18,230 bases of DNA from a bacterium (lineage in GTDB: Bacteria > CSSED10-310 > JAJRTK01): the NCBI GenBank assembly GCA_024278345.1, contig JAJRTK010000523.1, positions 1 through 18,230 on the forward strand. Direction: 5' to 3'. Shown here one piece after another: positions 1 through 6,641 of this stretch (positions are counted from its first letter, which is position 1; each line of letters starts with the position of its first letter). The notes below the pieces were generated by a model. The model was not told the DNA's origin and did no database searches. It saw only the letters and a program-made list of their open reading frames with translations. The translations under genes were made by a program, and so were the position numbers.

Positions 1-1579
1 CCAGTCCCAAGCCGGTGCCTTTTCCCGCAGGCTTTGTCGTGAAGAAGGGCTCGAAGACTCTTTGAAGACTCGAAGTTGGAATGCCGGTGCCGGTGTCCTC
101 GACGCCCAGCTCCAACCACTGGCTTCGGTCCACTGTGACCCGTCGGGTGGACACGCGAATCACTCCCGGCCCATCCATGGCATCCATTCCGTTGAGGAGC
201 AGGTTCACGAGAATCTGGCAAAGGGCGTCTGGATCGGCCAGAAACCTGGGAACCTCTGAATCCTGTGTTCTTTCCACGACGATTCCTCGCTGCTCAAGGA
301 GGTATTGCACGAACAACACCGCATTCTCCACGACCTTGGAGATATCCATGGGTTGCGGATGAATCTCATCCCTGCGTGCCATGAGAAGGAGGCGCCTCAT
401 GATGTTGTCCATCCGCCGCGTCGATTCTTCCATGAGATCCAAGAGGATAGAAACTGGTTCAGGCACGTGTGGGAGTCGTTTTCGGGTGAGTTCCAAGGCA
501 TGCTGCAGGCCATTGATGGGATTGCCGATTTCATGAGCTAGCCTCGCCGACATCTCACCCAGCGCTGCCAAGTTTTCCGTGAGGGCCAGTTTCTTTCGGA
601 GTTCCACCTCTTCCGTGATGTCTCGACGTCGCTCGATAACCGTCCAAGCACCGTCCGGCGTGAGCAAAGGTCCGAAAGAGACCTCCCAAACACAACCATC
701 CCTCCGCGCCTGCTGGAACGAAACCGGCTTCCGGGTCCGGAGGACCGCTTCAAGACCACAACCGGCACAGGGTTTCTTCTCCCCTTGCAGAACGGTATAG
801 CAGGCTTCCGCGCCAGGCCCCATGCGCCGCCGCACGGGGCTGTTGGCGAACTGGATCCTGTAGTCCGGCGTGATGGCGCACACCTCTTCCCCCAACTGAT
901 CCACCAGCGCCTGAGTGTAACTCCGAAGGTGATGGATCTGTGCCTTCCGCCTGCCCAAACGCCGCATGACCGAGCTGGTCAAAAAAAGGGAGCAAAACAT
1001 GACAATGCAAAAGGAAATGAAGATGGCCGCGGCAAAGAGAGGCGTCTCCACCACACCAGAAAGCCCCAAAAAAAGGGACTTATCCGGAGGCTGGTGGGGA
1101 AGGATTCTCGCGCTCTCCAAAAAGACCAGGCTTCCGAATAAGAAGCAGGCCAACGCGGTCACGGCGAAGCTTTCCCTGGCGCTCAGCAGGATGCTGGCAC
1201 TGATGACGTGGAACACGAAGACAAAGGCGAAGGGGTTATCCATCCCGCCGGAATAGTGCAGTACGGCGGTGAGGGCCATAAGATCCAACGTGATCTGGCC
1301 AAGGGCCTGAAACCGCAACGAATAACCAGAATCCAACAACCGCCAGAACAAAAGATTGTAGCCCGCGATGGCGGCGGCGATCCAGTAGTGGATCGCCCCG
1401 TTTTCGACGAGGGGAATCCCAAGAAGATGAACTGCAGCCAGCGCAGCCAAAGCCACCATGGCACCAATGAGCCACCTGGCCCGCACGAAGAGCATGAGCC
1501 CGGCGTGGAGCTCATGCTCGGCGGTTGGGACGTCGGCAAATGCCCAGGTGGACCTCAGGGCTTTCGATTCGGGGTTCAC
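1..1579 (-). CDS. Sensor histidine kinase, six-TM RegB-like sensor plus PAS (3' end off window)
   Basis: Membrane histidine kinase that should autophosphorylate and pass phosphate to a response regulator, not seen here. The reading frame is open from a stop at 1619-1621 to the left edge, giving 526 visible residues. Residues about 32-202 contain six hydrophobic segments; residues 111-117 read GGMDNPF between segments 3 and 4, matching the GGXXNPF quinone-site motif of RegB/PrrB kinases. A PAS-like region (about 215-320) has a Cys pair in PCAGCGL. The H-box is LAHEIGNPI with His349, the N-box is NLLLNGMDAM, G1 is EDTGTGIP and G2 is GKGTGLGL at the window edge. The start is uncertain: GTG at 1579 follows a GAGGAG only three bases away, and ATG at 1495 is an alternative. 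Unlike classical RegB it has an added PAS domain and no Cys next to the H-box. It is separated from the cytochrome genes by 175 bp. Kinase assignment is firm; redox sensing is inferred. Confidence 0.9.
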   Translation of the reverse strand, partial: MNPESKALRSTWAFADVPTAEHELHAGLMLFVRARWLIGAMVALAALAAVHLLGIPLVENGAIHYWIAAAIAGYNLLFWRLLDSGYSLRFQALGQITLDLMALTAVLHYSGGMDNPFAFVFVFHVISASILLSARESFAVTALACFLFGSLVFLESARILPHQPPDKSLFLGLSGVVETPLFAAAIFISFCIVMFCSLFLTSSVMRRLGRRKAQIHHLRSYTQALVDQLGEEVCAITPDYRIQFANSPVRRRMGPGAEACYTVLQGEKKPCAGCGLEAVLRTRKPVSFQQARRDGCVWEVSFGPLLTPDGAWTVIERRRDITEEVELRKKLALTENLAALGEMSARLAHEIGNPINGLQHALELTRKRLPHVPEPVSILLDLMEESTRRMDNIMRRLLLMARRDEIHPQPMDISKVVENAVLFVQYLLEQRGIVVERTQDSEVPRFLADPDALCQILVNLLLNGMDAMDGPGVIRVSTRRVTVDRSQWLELGVEDTGTGIPTSSLQRVFEPFFTTKPAGKGTGLGL

Positions 1580-1683
1580 CTTCTCCTCGCGGACAAGAGT
1601 CAGGGTTGGGCGGGGAGCCTAATCCCGGAAGAGTGCCGAAACCTGGGGCCGGATGACGCCTTGGGATCCTAAGCCTGGGTCAA

Positions 1684-1748
1684 GGGCGATGAAATGCGAG
1701 TGGCGGCGGACGGATTGCCGCCGCCGGGAGCGGAACTCAACCCAAGAA
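1684..1748 (+). repeat. Intergenic repeat element, copy A
   Basis: A ~65-bp segment six bases beyond the heptahaem cytochrome stop codon. It matches copy B (10061-10126, opposite strand) at roughly 52 of 65 positions by hand alignment with one gap. Shared blocks are GGGCGATGA at 1684-1692, a 22-bp identical core at 1702-1723, and CGGAACT further on. The core folds as GGCGGC / GCCGCC around a 9-nt loop GGACGGATT; in this copy a 7-bp stem with a 10-nt loop is also possible. No T-run follows on either side, so it is not a standard terminator. Function unknown. Confidence 0.7.
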
Positions 1749-1754
1749 CGAGTG

Positions 1755-2369
1755 TCACTCATGGCACTCCTCGCAAAGGGACGGGCTCTTCCGTCCATCG
1801 CCATGGCAAGCGGCACAGGTGAAAATGTTGTTTCTGGCGGCTCGGCCGTGAAAGTTTCTGGATGCAGGATCGAAAAACCCGACACTGGGATGGATGGCCA
1901 CCTGCAGGTCGGTGACATTGCGTTCGTCGAGTCCCACGGATCGATGACAGGTCACGCACTGCTCGGGCCGGTGGCACGATTCGCATCGGGTCGTTCCCTT
2001 CTGGCTGTCGATGCCGTGGCGATCAACCCAGTTTTCCTCGTGGATGAGCACGCCGCCGGTCTTCTCTGGAACGATATCCGACTGGGTCTCGGTTCCAAGG
2101 TGACAGTTGACGCAAAAAGTTTCCCGATGGCAAGAGGTGCATTTGGCGGCAGTCCTGGAAAAGGTTGCCTGCCGGTGGTTCTTGGCGAAATCGAGTCCGT
2201 GGTTGGGCGGTTTGAGCTGGGCGATGGAGTCATGGCACTCCAGGCATTGGTAGCCTCGGGTGCGATGGCTTCTGGCATCATAGTCACCCTTCTGGAGTCC
2301 CCGTTCTCCGCCAGCCACTGTGGTGGCGATGGCCAAGAGCAGAATGGCCATCGTGGATCGAGCTTTCAT
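1755..2369 (-). CDS. Heptahaem c-type cytochrome (periplasmic side of porin-cytochrome module)
   Basis: 204-residue secreted cytochrome c. Residues 1-20 are a signal peptide with a hydrophobic core (MAILLLAIATTVAG). Seven CXXCH haem sites follow: CLECH 42, CTSCH 77, CVNCH 86, CESCH 129, CVTCH 138, CAACH 185 and CEECH 199, the last ending one residue before the C-terminus. There is no lipobox and no second membrane segment, so a soluble periplasmic protein or one plugged into the barrel is expected. The size and haem density resemble the small periplasmic cytochrome of porin-cytochrome (Pcc/Oma) complexes. The ATG is supported by GGGAGG six bases upstream. It starts 15 bp after the barrel gene, whose start carries the same GGGAGGTC ribosome site, so the two are almost certainly co-transcribed. 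Haem counts are read directly; the conduit role is inferred from context. Confidence 0.92.
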   Translation of the reverse strand: MKARSTMAILLLAIATTVAGGERGLQKGDYDARSHRTRGYQCLECHDSIAQLKPPNHGLDFAKNHRQATFSRTAAKCTSCHRETFCVNCHLGTETQSDIVPEKTGGVLIHEENWVDRHGIDSQKGTTRCESCHRPEQCVTCHRSVGLDERNVTDLQVAIHPSVGFFDPASRNFHGRAARNNIFTCAACHGDGRKSPSLCEECHE

Positions 2370-2384
2370 GACGGACCTCCCGAG

Positions 2385-3659
2385 CTATGGTTTGGTGGCA
2401 AAACGGTAGCGCAGCTTGAGGCTGCCTCGGCCGCGTTTTCGGTCGAACTGCAGCGTCTCTACACCCCCTGATGCCACGACGCTCATTTTGTCCATGAATT
2501 GCCACTCCATCGACGCGATGGCGGACGAAGCCCAATCGTCGGCATCTCGGTATTGGAGGAACAAAAGAGCATCCCGATTGAAGAATAGGAGACTGGCCCG
2601 GAGGCCGGCAAACAGGTGCTTGTTCAGGCGTTGCCGCCATCGGCCTACCAGGGCGTCTCCGTCATCTCCGAAGCCCACCTGGCGCTCGTAGGTCAGCCCG
2701 GCCACGTTTTCCCGCTCCGTTCCGTACCGATAGCTCAGGGCAGTTCGAAGCTCCCAGGTATCGTCATCGGCATAGAGATAGGCATGGAGGCTTGCCTGCA
2801 ATTTGAACCCCTGAAAAGGGCTCCAGGCCAGCTCGCCCCAAAAGTCGTTGATCGCTTCCAGCTCGAAGCGCGTGAAAACGGAGGTCTGCCCCAGATAACT
2901 GGCGGGCACCCTCCGCTGAAAACCGATGGCCGTCCGCAGGTTCGGTCGCAAGCCGTACCGCACCACGGCCGTCGTGTCGGCGAGTCCATTGAGAAGATAG
3001 CTGTACGCGACGTTGGCCTCGATCCAGAGGTCTTTCGCAGGCGCCATACCCAGCTCCAGGCCGACGATGCCTCTGTCACTCTCTCCATCGCGGTTGGTAT
3101 AGAGAAACGAAAGGCCCACGTCGAGTTTCTTCAAGAGAGTACCGCTCAGCCGAAGTCCCGCCAAAGCCGCATCCTTGTCGAAACCGTGGTAAGGCCCGAC
3201 CTCGAAGCCTCCGTAAAGATCCAGGTCCACCGGCCCCAGCGGCGCTAGGAGCTGCAACCCATCGAAGTAGGCCGAAGCCGCTTCCTGCAGCCGGAAAATC
3301 CGGCCCACCCGTAGCTGGGTGCGATCCGCCTTGTCCAGATGGAGGGCGGCATATCCGTACAAAAGGTCGAAGTCGCTGGATCCCTCGATGATGTCTTTGT
3401 CGGCAAGATGGAGACCTGCGCTCATGTAACTGTGAAAGGTGAGCTTGCCGTTGAGCAAGCCATCGACATTGGCCAACAGATACTGGCGCAGGGTGACTTT
3501 GTTCCTGGCGTCCAGGTAATTGAAGAAAAACTGGTCCTCGCTGTATCCAAACAGGGTCGAGCCCTCTAGCTCCAGCTCGACCGCACCGGCCCGTGACGGC
3601 GGGAAGACGAACACCGCTGCCGCCAGGAGAATCAGGAACAGCTCATATCGGGTACGCAT
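2385..3659 (-). CDS. Outer-membrane beta-barrel protein, porin of cytochrome conduit
   Basis: 424 residues. The N-terminal 26 form a signal peptide (hydrophobic LFLILLAAAVFVF, then SRAGA before VELELEG). The rest is a long run of amphipathic strands alternating polar and aromatic/aliphatic residues with short charged turns (for example LDLYGGFEVG, LRTALSYRYG, GSLKLRYRF), as in large outer-membrane barrels. The protein contains no cysteine at all, so it has no haem site. It sits between two multihaem cytochrome genes, 49 bp after one and 15 bp before the other. In MtrCAB and Geobacter Pcc systems a barrel sheathes a cytochrome so electrons can cross the outer membrane; this length is close to the shorter Pcc-type barrels rather than the ~700-residue MtrB. 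GGGAGG precedes the ATG at good spacing. Barrel identity is strong from composition and pattern; family membership could not be tested here. Confidence 0.82.
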   Translation of the reverse strand: MRTRYELFLILLAAAVFVFPPSRAGAVELELEGSTLFGYSEDQFFFNYLDARNKVTLRQYLLANVDGLLNGKLTFHSYMSAGLHLADKDIIEGSSDFDLLYGYAALHLDKADRTQLRVGRIFRLQEAASAYFDGLQLLAPLGPVDLDLYGGFEVGPYHGFDKDAALAGLRLSGTLLKKLDVGLSFLYTNRDGESDRGIVGLELGMAPAKDLWIEANVAYSYLLNGLADTTAVVRYGLRPNLRTAIGFQRRVPASYLGQTSVFTRFELEAINDFWGELAWSPFQGFKLQASLHAYLYADDDTWELRTALSYRYGTERENVAGLTYERQVGFGDDGDALVGRWRQRLNKHLFAGLRASLLFFNRDALLFLQYRDADDWASSAIASMEWQFMDKMSVVASGGVETLQFDRKRGRGSLKLRYRFATKP

Positions 3660-3708
3660 GATGACCTCCCTGCGTTACCATCCTTTGAGGCTCGGAACGC
3701 TCCGCTGT

Positions 3709-4890
3709 TCATGGGGAATGAACCAGCCGTGCATTCTCCGCGGCCCAAGAGAGACTCGTTTGCAGGGATGCGTCTTCGCCGTTGTGACAGCTCAGGCAGG
3801 CAAAATCCAACGTCACCGCCCCCCTGGCAAAGGTCTTGCCATCCTCTTCGTAGAACATGGCCTCTTCCGCGGTGGCGGCAATGGGGTTAATACTAAAAAT
3901 GTGGCTGCTGATGTCACCTCGGCGGTTCACACCGGAGCCAAAGGCCACGGCGCTCTTAGCCGCCGCCGGCATGTGGCACGATTCGCACGCCACCGATCCC
4001 GCGTGGCCCAGGAGCCCGTCACTCTTGGTGGGATGGCAGTCCACGCAGTCGGCAATCAGCGCCACGGATCGCCTGTAAAGCACCGACGCGTGGGGCTCGT
4101 GGCAAGATCCACACTCCAAAACCGCATGCCCACCGGCAATCATCTCGTCATACTGCTCGTGGTGGCGAATGAAGCCCTTGCTCACCTCGACTCGCCTCTT
4201 CGCATCCCGCGTGTGGCAATTCCCGCAAAGCTCCGCCGTCCGGTCGATGGGCATCTCCGTCCGGAAGGGTGAGTTGGCGTGGTGGCTGCCCTCACCATGG
4301 CAGGCTTCACACTGGACCCCGGGCTCCGAAAAGGTGCCGGCGATCCCCGAAAAACCCTCCTGATGTCCGCCATCGGGATCCCAGCCCGTAGTGTGGCACT
4401 TGCCGCAGGTGTAATCCTTCCTTCCGATATTCGCATCCCAAGGCCCGGGAGTCCCATCGGGCGCCGTGTGGCTGGAATCATTGCTGTAGGCGCTCCAGCC
4501 CTGGGTCTCCAGATTGTATTGGACCGTTGGTCCAAGGATGATTTGCCCGTTTCGATCCATGAAGCGGGCCTTCCATCCAAAACCACCGATCATCCAGGCG
4601 ATATCGCTCCAGGTATAACCTTCTGGTGGATTCGGAACCGCGGAAAAGGGAAAGCTCGGCCGCTGGCCGTTCAAGACGCGGCTGAGCTTGTAGGGGTGGC
4701 CAGATTGCATAAATTCATCGTACATACCTTGGTGGCATCCGGCACATCGCTCGGCACCGATATAGGAATTGGAGCCCAAAGCAATGTTATCTGCGCTGTC
4801 ATCGCTACAACCAGCGATCACCAGCAAGGCCGACGTCACCGCCATAACCTTGCCGAACATCTGTCGTCGCTCTATTCTGAGTCGTTTCAT
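3709..4890 (-). CDS. Octahaem c-type cytochrome lipoprotein
   Basis: 393 residues from the ATG at 4890, chosen because it begins a lipoprotein signal (MKRLRIERRQ, hydrophobic AVTSALLVIAGC, lipid Cys28) and is preceded by GAGGAAGGG; the frame stays open 49 codons further upstream without a signal sequence. Eight CXXCH sites: CAGCH 49, CGKCH 162, CEACH 194, CGNCH 222, CGSCH 260, CVDCH 282, CESCH 302, CLSCH 365. The first haem segment (YIGAERCAGCHQGMYDEF) looks like the start of cytochrome c554-type proteins. About 108 residues without haem separate sites 1 and 2. It is first in a three-gene set with a barrel and a heptahaem cytochrome, so it is the best candidate for the cell-surface member that hands electrons to an external acceptor or partner. 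A periplasm-facing lipoprotein or a terminal reductase are alternatives, since topology cannot be read from sequence. Confidence 0.92.
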   Translation of the reverse strand: MKRLRIERRQMFGKVMAVTSALLVIAGCSDDSADNIALGSNSYIGAERCAGCHQGMYDEFMQSGHPYKLSRVLNGQRPSFPFSAVPNPPEGYTWSDIAWMIGGFGWKARFMDRNGQIILGPTVQYNLETQGWSAYSNDSSHTAPDGTPGPWDANIGRKDYTCGKCHTTGWDPDGGHQEGFSGIAGTFSEPGVQCEACHGEGSHHANSPFRTEMPIDRTAELCGNCHTRDAKRRVEVSKGFIRHHEQYDEMIAGGHAVLECGSCHEPHASVLYRRSVALIADCVDCHPTKSDGLLGHAGSVACESCHMPAAAKSAVAFGSGVNRRGDISSHIFSINPIAATAEEAMFYEEDGKTFARGAVTLDFACLSCHNGEDASLQTSLSWAAENARLVHSP

Positions 4891-5156
4891 CTCCGTCCCT
4901 TCCTCGAATCGGTTGGCAACTTGCTTCGTGCCTTGCCATCCAGGCTCCACGAGCCAAGGATGGCGCAGTGCCGTTGAAAAGGAGCAAGTCACATGCCAAC
5001 CATACGGAAACTGGTAGAATCGCCCGTTGGCCGGCAACAGAGCACGGAAACAACGGGTTCAGTTTCATGCTCCGGGAAGAACCCAATTGCCTCCTGCCCG
5101 CCGAAGCCTCAGGAATGAGACCAAAGTCGGTCACCATCCCAAAAGCAGATGGGGAA

Positions 5157-5186
5157 TCTATAAAAAAACGCTCATCAATAGAGCAA
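5157..5186 (-). promoter_or_regulatory. Candidate sigma70-type promoter for cytochrome operon
   Basis: An AT-rich island in a GC-rich gap gives TTGCTC (5186-5181) and TATAGA (5162-5157) on the minus strand with an 18-bp spacer. If used, transcription would start near 5150 and leave a leader of about 260 nt before the octahaem ATG. The same bases can form a weak 4-bp hairpin (GCTC / GAGC) followed by seven T, so it could instead be the terminator of the HEAT-repeat gene, or both. Confidence 0.35.
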
Positions 5187-5197
5187 TCTAGCCAAGT

Positions 5198-5211
5198 GAC
5201 CAATAATGGTC
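5198..5211. promoter_or_regulatory. Inverted repeat GACCA-N4-TGGTC, possible operator
   Basis: A perfect 5-bp inverted repeat with a 4-bp AT spacer lies about 12 bp upstream of the proposed -35 box of the cytochrome operon. That position would suit an activator site, or the hairpin may simply act at the 3' end of the HEAT-repeat transcript. No known regulator motif is recognised. Confidence 0.3.
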
Positions 5212-5276
5212 TTCGCTGACGAAATCCGGTCACGATGGATGTCCGGGGGAAGTGAGACATGGGAAAAGGCGTCGTT

Positions 5277-6641
5277 CTACTTTCGCAGAGCTTGGGCCGC
5301 CGCCAGTCGGACCTCTTTTCGCCCATCGCCCAAAGCACGCTGCAACGCCGCCGCCGACCGATCCGAACGCCTGGCCAGAGGCCCCAATGCCCGAACAGCC
5401 TGAAGTCGCACCCACCAGTCGAAATCGGCGAAGGCCTGGAGAAGCGCGGGCTCCATCTCCAGGGATGCCCCGAGTTCGGCCAAGGCAAAGGCCGCAATCC
5501 GCCGAACGTCGCGGTCTCGGGAAGAGAGGGCCGCGGTGATCCGCGGTGCGTCGAGACCGGCATAAAGCCCAGCCAACCAGCCTCCGTAGAGGAGACCTCG
5601 AGCCTGCACATAGAGCTCCGGGTCCGCAAGAACCGCCTGGATAGCCTCCACGAGGTCCGTGGCCTCTGGCACCACCAAGGCGATGGCTTCGAATGCTAAT
5701 TCTCTCACTGCTGGCTCGCCATCGCGGAAGGCGGTCGCAAGGAGCGGCCCCAGAGCTGCCTTCGACGCCGGCCCCCACTCCCCAAGGAGTTCCGCGGCAA
5801 GCTGGCGGCGACCGCTGAAGGGGTCGGTCAAAACCTCCGCCACCAACGGCACAGCCCGAGAGAGCTGCAAGGAAAGCAACTCCCGAGCGGTCCCCCGAAC
5901 ATAATCCTCCCCTGTCCTGAAAGCCTCTACCAGTGCCGGTAGAACAGAAGCCGGGATGGCGGTCACACCTTCCAGAGCCAAAGCGGCCTCGGCCCGGACA
6001 TCGGAATCGCCTTCCGCCAGGATCTCGCAAAGGACGATGAGCACATCCCGCCGATCCCTGGCCATGCCTCCGATTCCCTCCACCAAAAACAGGCGGACAC
6101 CCGGTTCCGGTTCCTGGAGTAGGGCATCAGTGAACAGAGGAACCAGCCCCGGGTTCTCGGCAATTCGCTTCGATAATACCGCGGCGGCATCTCTCCTCAC
6201 CGGCCAGGCCGGATCGGTTTCCAACGCTTCCACCAAGGCATCCATCGCTTCAGGGTGGTGGCTTCCGGCAAGGAGTGCAAGGGCGTCCAGCCGCTCCTGG
6301 AGGTTGCCTGCACGAAGATCCCTCACCCAAGCGTCCTGGCGATTTCGGGCACGCATGCGGTCGAGATCCGCATCCCTCCCTCCTCTAAGGGTCCCAAAGG
6401 CCAGCCCTAGAGCCTCTACCGCAGCCACGCCCGCACCAAGGGAACTGCCTCCCACGGCCCCCACGGCAGATCCTATCACGCCAAGGCTGGCTTTTCGGAT
6501 AGAAAGACCGTTCTCCGCGCCTTCTTCACCGGCACGAACGCCTGTTGAGAAAACCACCGCCATGGAGAAGAACGCCACGCCAATCCGGACGATGCTCTCT
6601 CTCCACGGCAAGAAGGCAAGCAAGAAGAAAAAACTTCTCAC
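5277..6641 (-). CDS. Secreted or membrane-anchored HEAT-repeat protein
   Basis: About 454 residues from a GTG at 6641 whose bases overlap the stop of the preceding gene (GTGA), a common sign of coupled translation; a longer ATG start at 6692 would overlap the neighbour by 55 bp. Residues 1-37 look like a long signal sequence or membrane anchor, with a likely cut after GVRA. Residues about 52-86 form a Gly/Ala-rich, glycine-zipper-like hydrophobic stretch (GVIGSAVGAVGG and following). From about residue 93 to the end there are nine or ten alpha-helical repeats of HEAT/PBS-lyase type, recognisable by DVRAEAALAL, AVRELAFEAI, DVRRIAAFAL, WVRLQAVRAL and EVRLAAAQAL. No catalytic residues are seen, so it is probably a protein-binding scaffold. 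It is last in the sulfatase/FGE-like operon. Partner unknown. Confidence 0.85.
   Translation of the reverse strand: MRSFFFLLAFLPWRESIVRIGVAFFSMAVVFSTGVRAGEEGAENGLSIRKASLGVIGSAVGAVGGSSLGAGVAAVEALGLAFGTLRGGRDADLDRMRARNRQDAWVRDLRAGNLQERLDALALLAGSHHPEAMDALVEALETDPAWPVRRDAAAVLSKRIAENPGLVPLFTDALLQEPEPGVRLFLVEGIGGMARDRRDVLIVLCEILAEGDSDVRAEAALALEGVTAIPASVLPALVEAFRTGEDYVRGTARELLSLQLSRAVPLVAEVLTDPFSGRRQLAAELLGEWGPASKAALGPLLATAFRDGEPAVRELAFEAIALVVPEATDLVEAIQAVLADPELYVQARGLLYGGWLAGLYAGLDAPRITAALSSRDRDVRRIAAFALAELGASLEMEPALLQAFADFDWWVRLQAVRALGPLARRSDRSAAALQRALGDGRKEVRLAAAQALRK

Larger units (their letters stand above)
4891..5276. other. Gene-free stretch between HEAT-repeat and octahaem genes
   Basis: 386 bp with no convincing gene. 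It holds the candidate promoter (5157-5186), the inverted repeat (5198-5211) and a long leader before the octahaem cytochrome. The open frame running upstream from the octahaem ATG shows no signal peptide and is taken as untranslated. Nothing else was recognised. Confidence 0.6.

Noticed and set aside
1702-1725. Rho-independent terminator for the cytochrome operon
   Set aside because: The hairpin is GC-rich but is followed by CTCGCATTTCATC rather than a T-run on the minus strand, and the same sequence recurs elsewhere as a repeat element.
1653-2471. 272-codon plus-strand open frame over the heptahaem gene
   Set aside because: The minus strand encodes seven CXXCH motifs and a signal peptide there; the plus frame shows no recognisable feature.
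4891-5037. Longer octahaem cytochrome starting at 5037
   Set aside because: The extra 49 residues precede a complete lipoprotein signal that has its own ribosome site at 4890.
5172-5192. Sigma54 promoter at TTGGCT...TTGCTC before the cytochrome operon
   Set aside because: The GG and GC dinucleotides are about two to three bases too close for a -24/-12 promoter.
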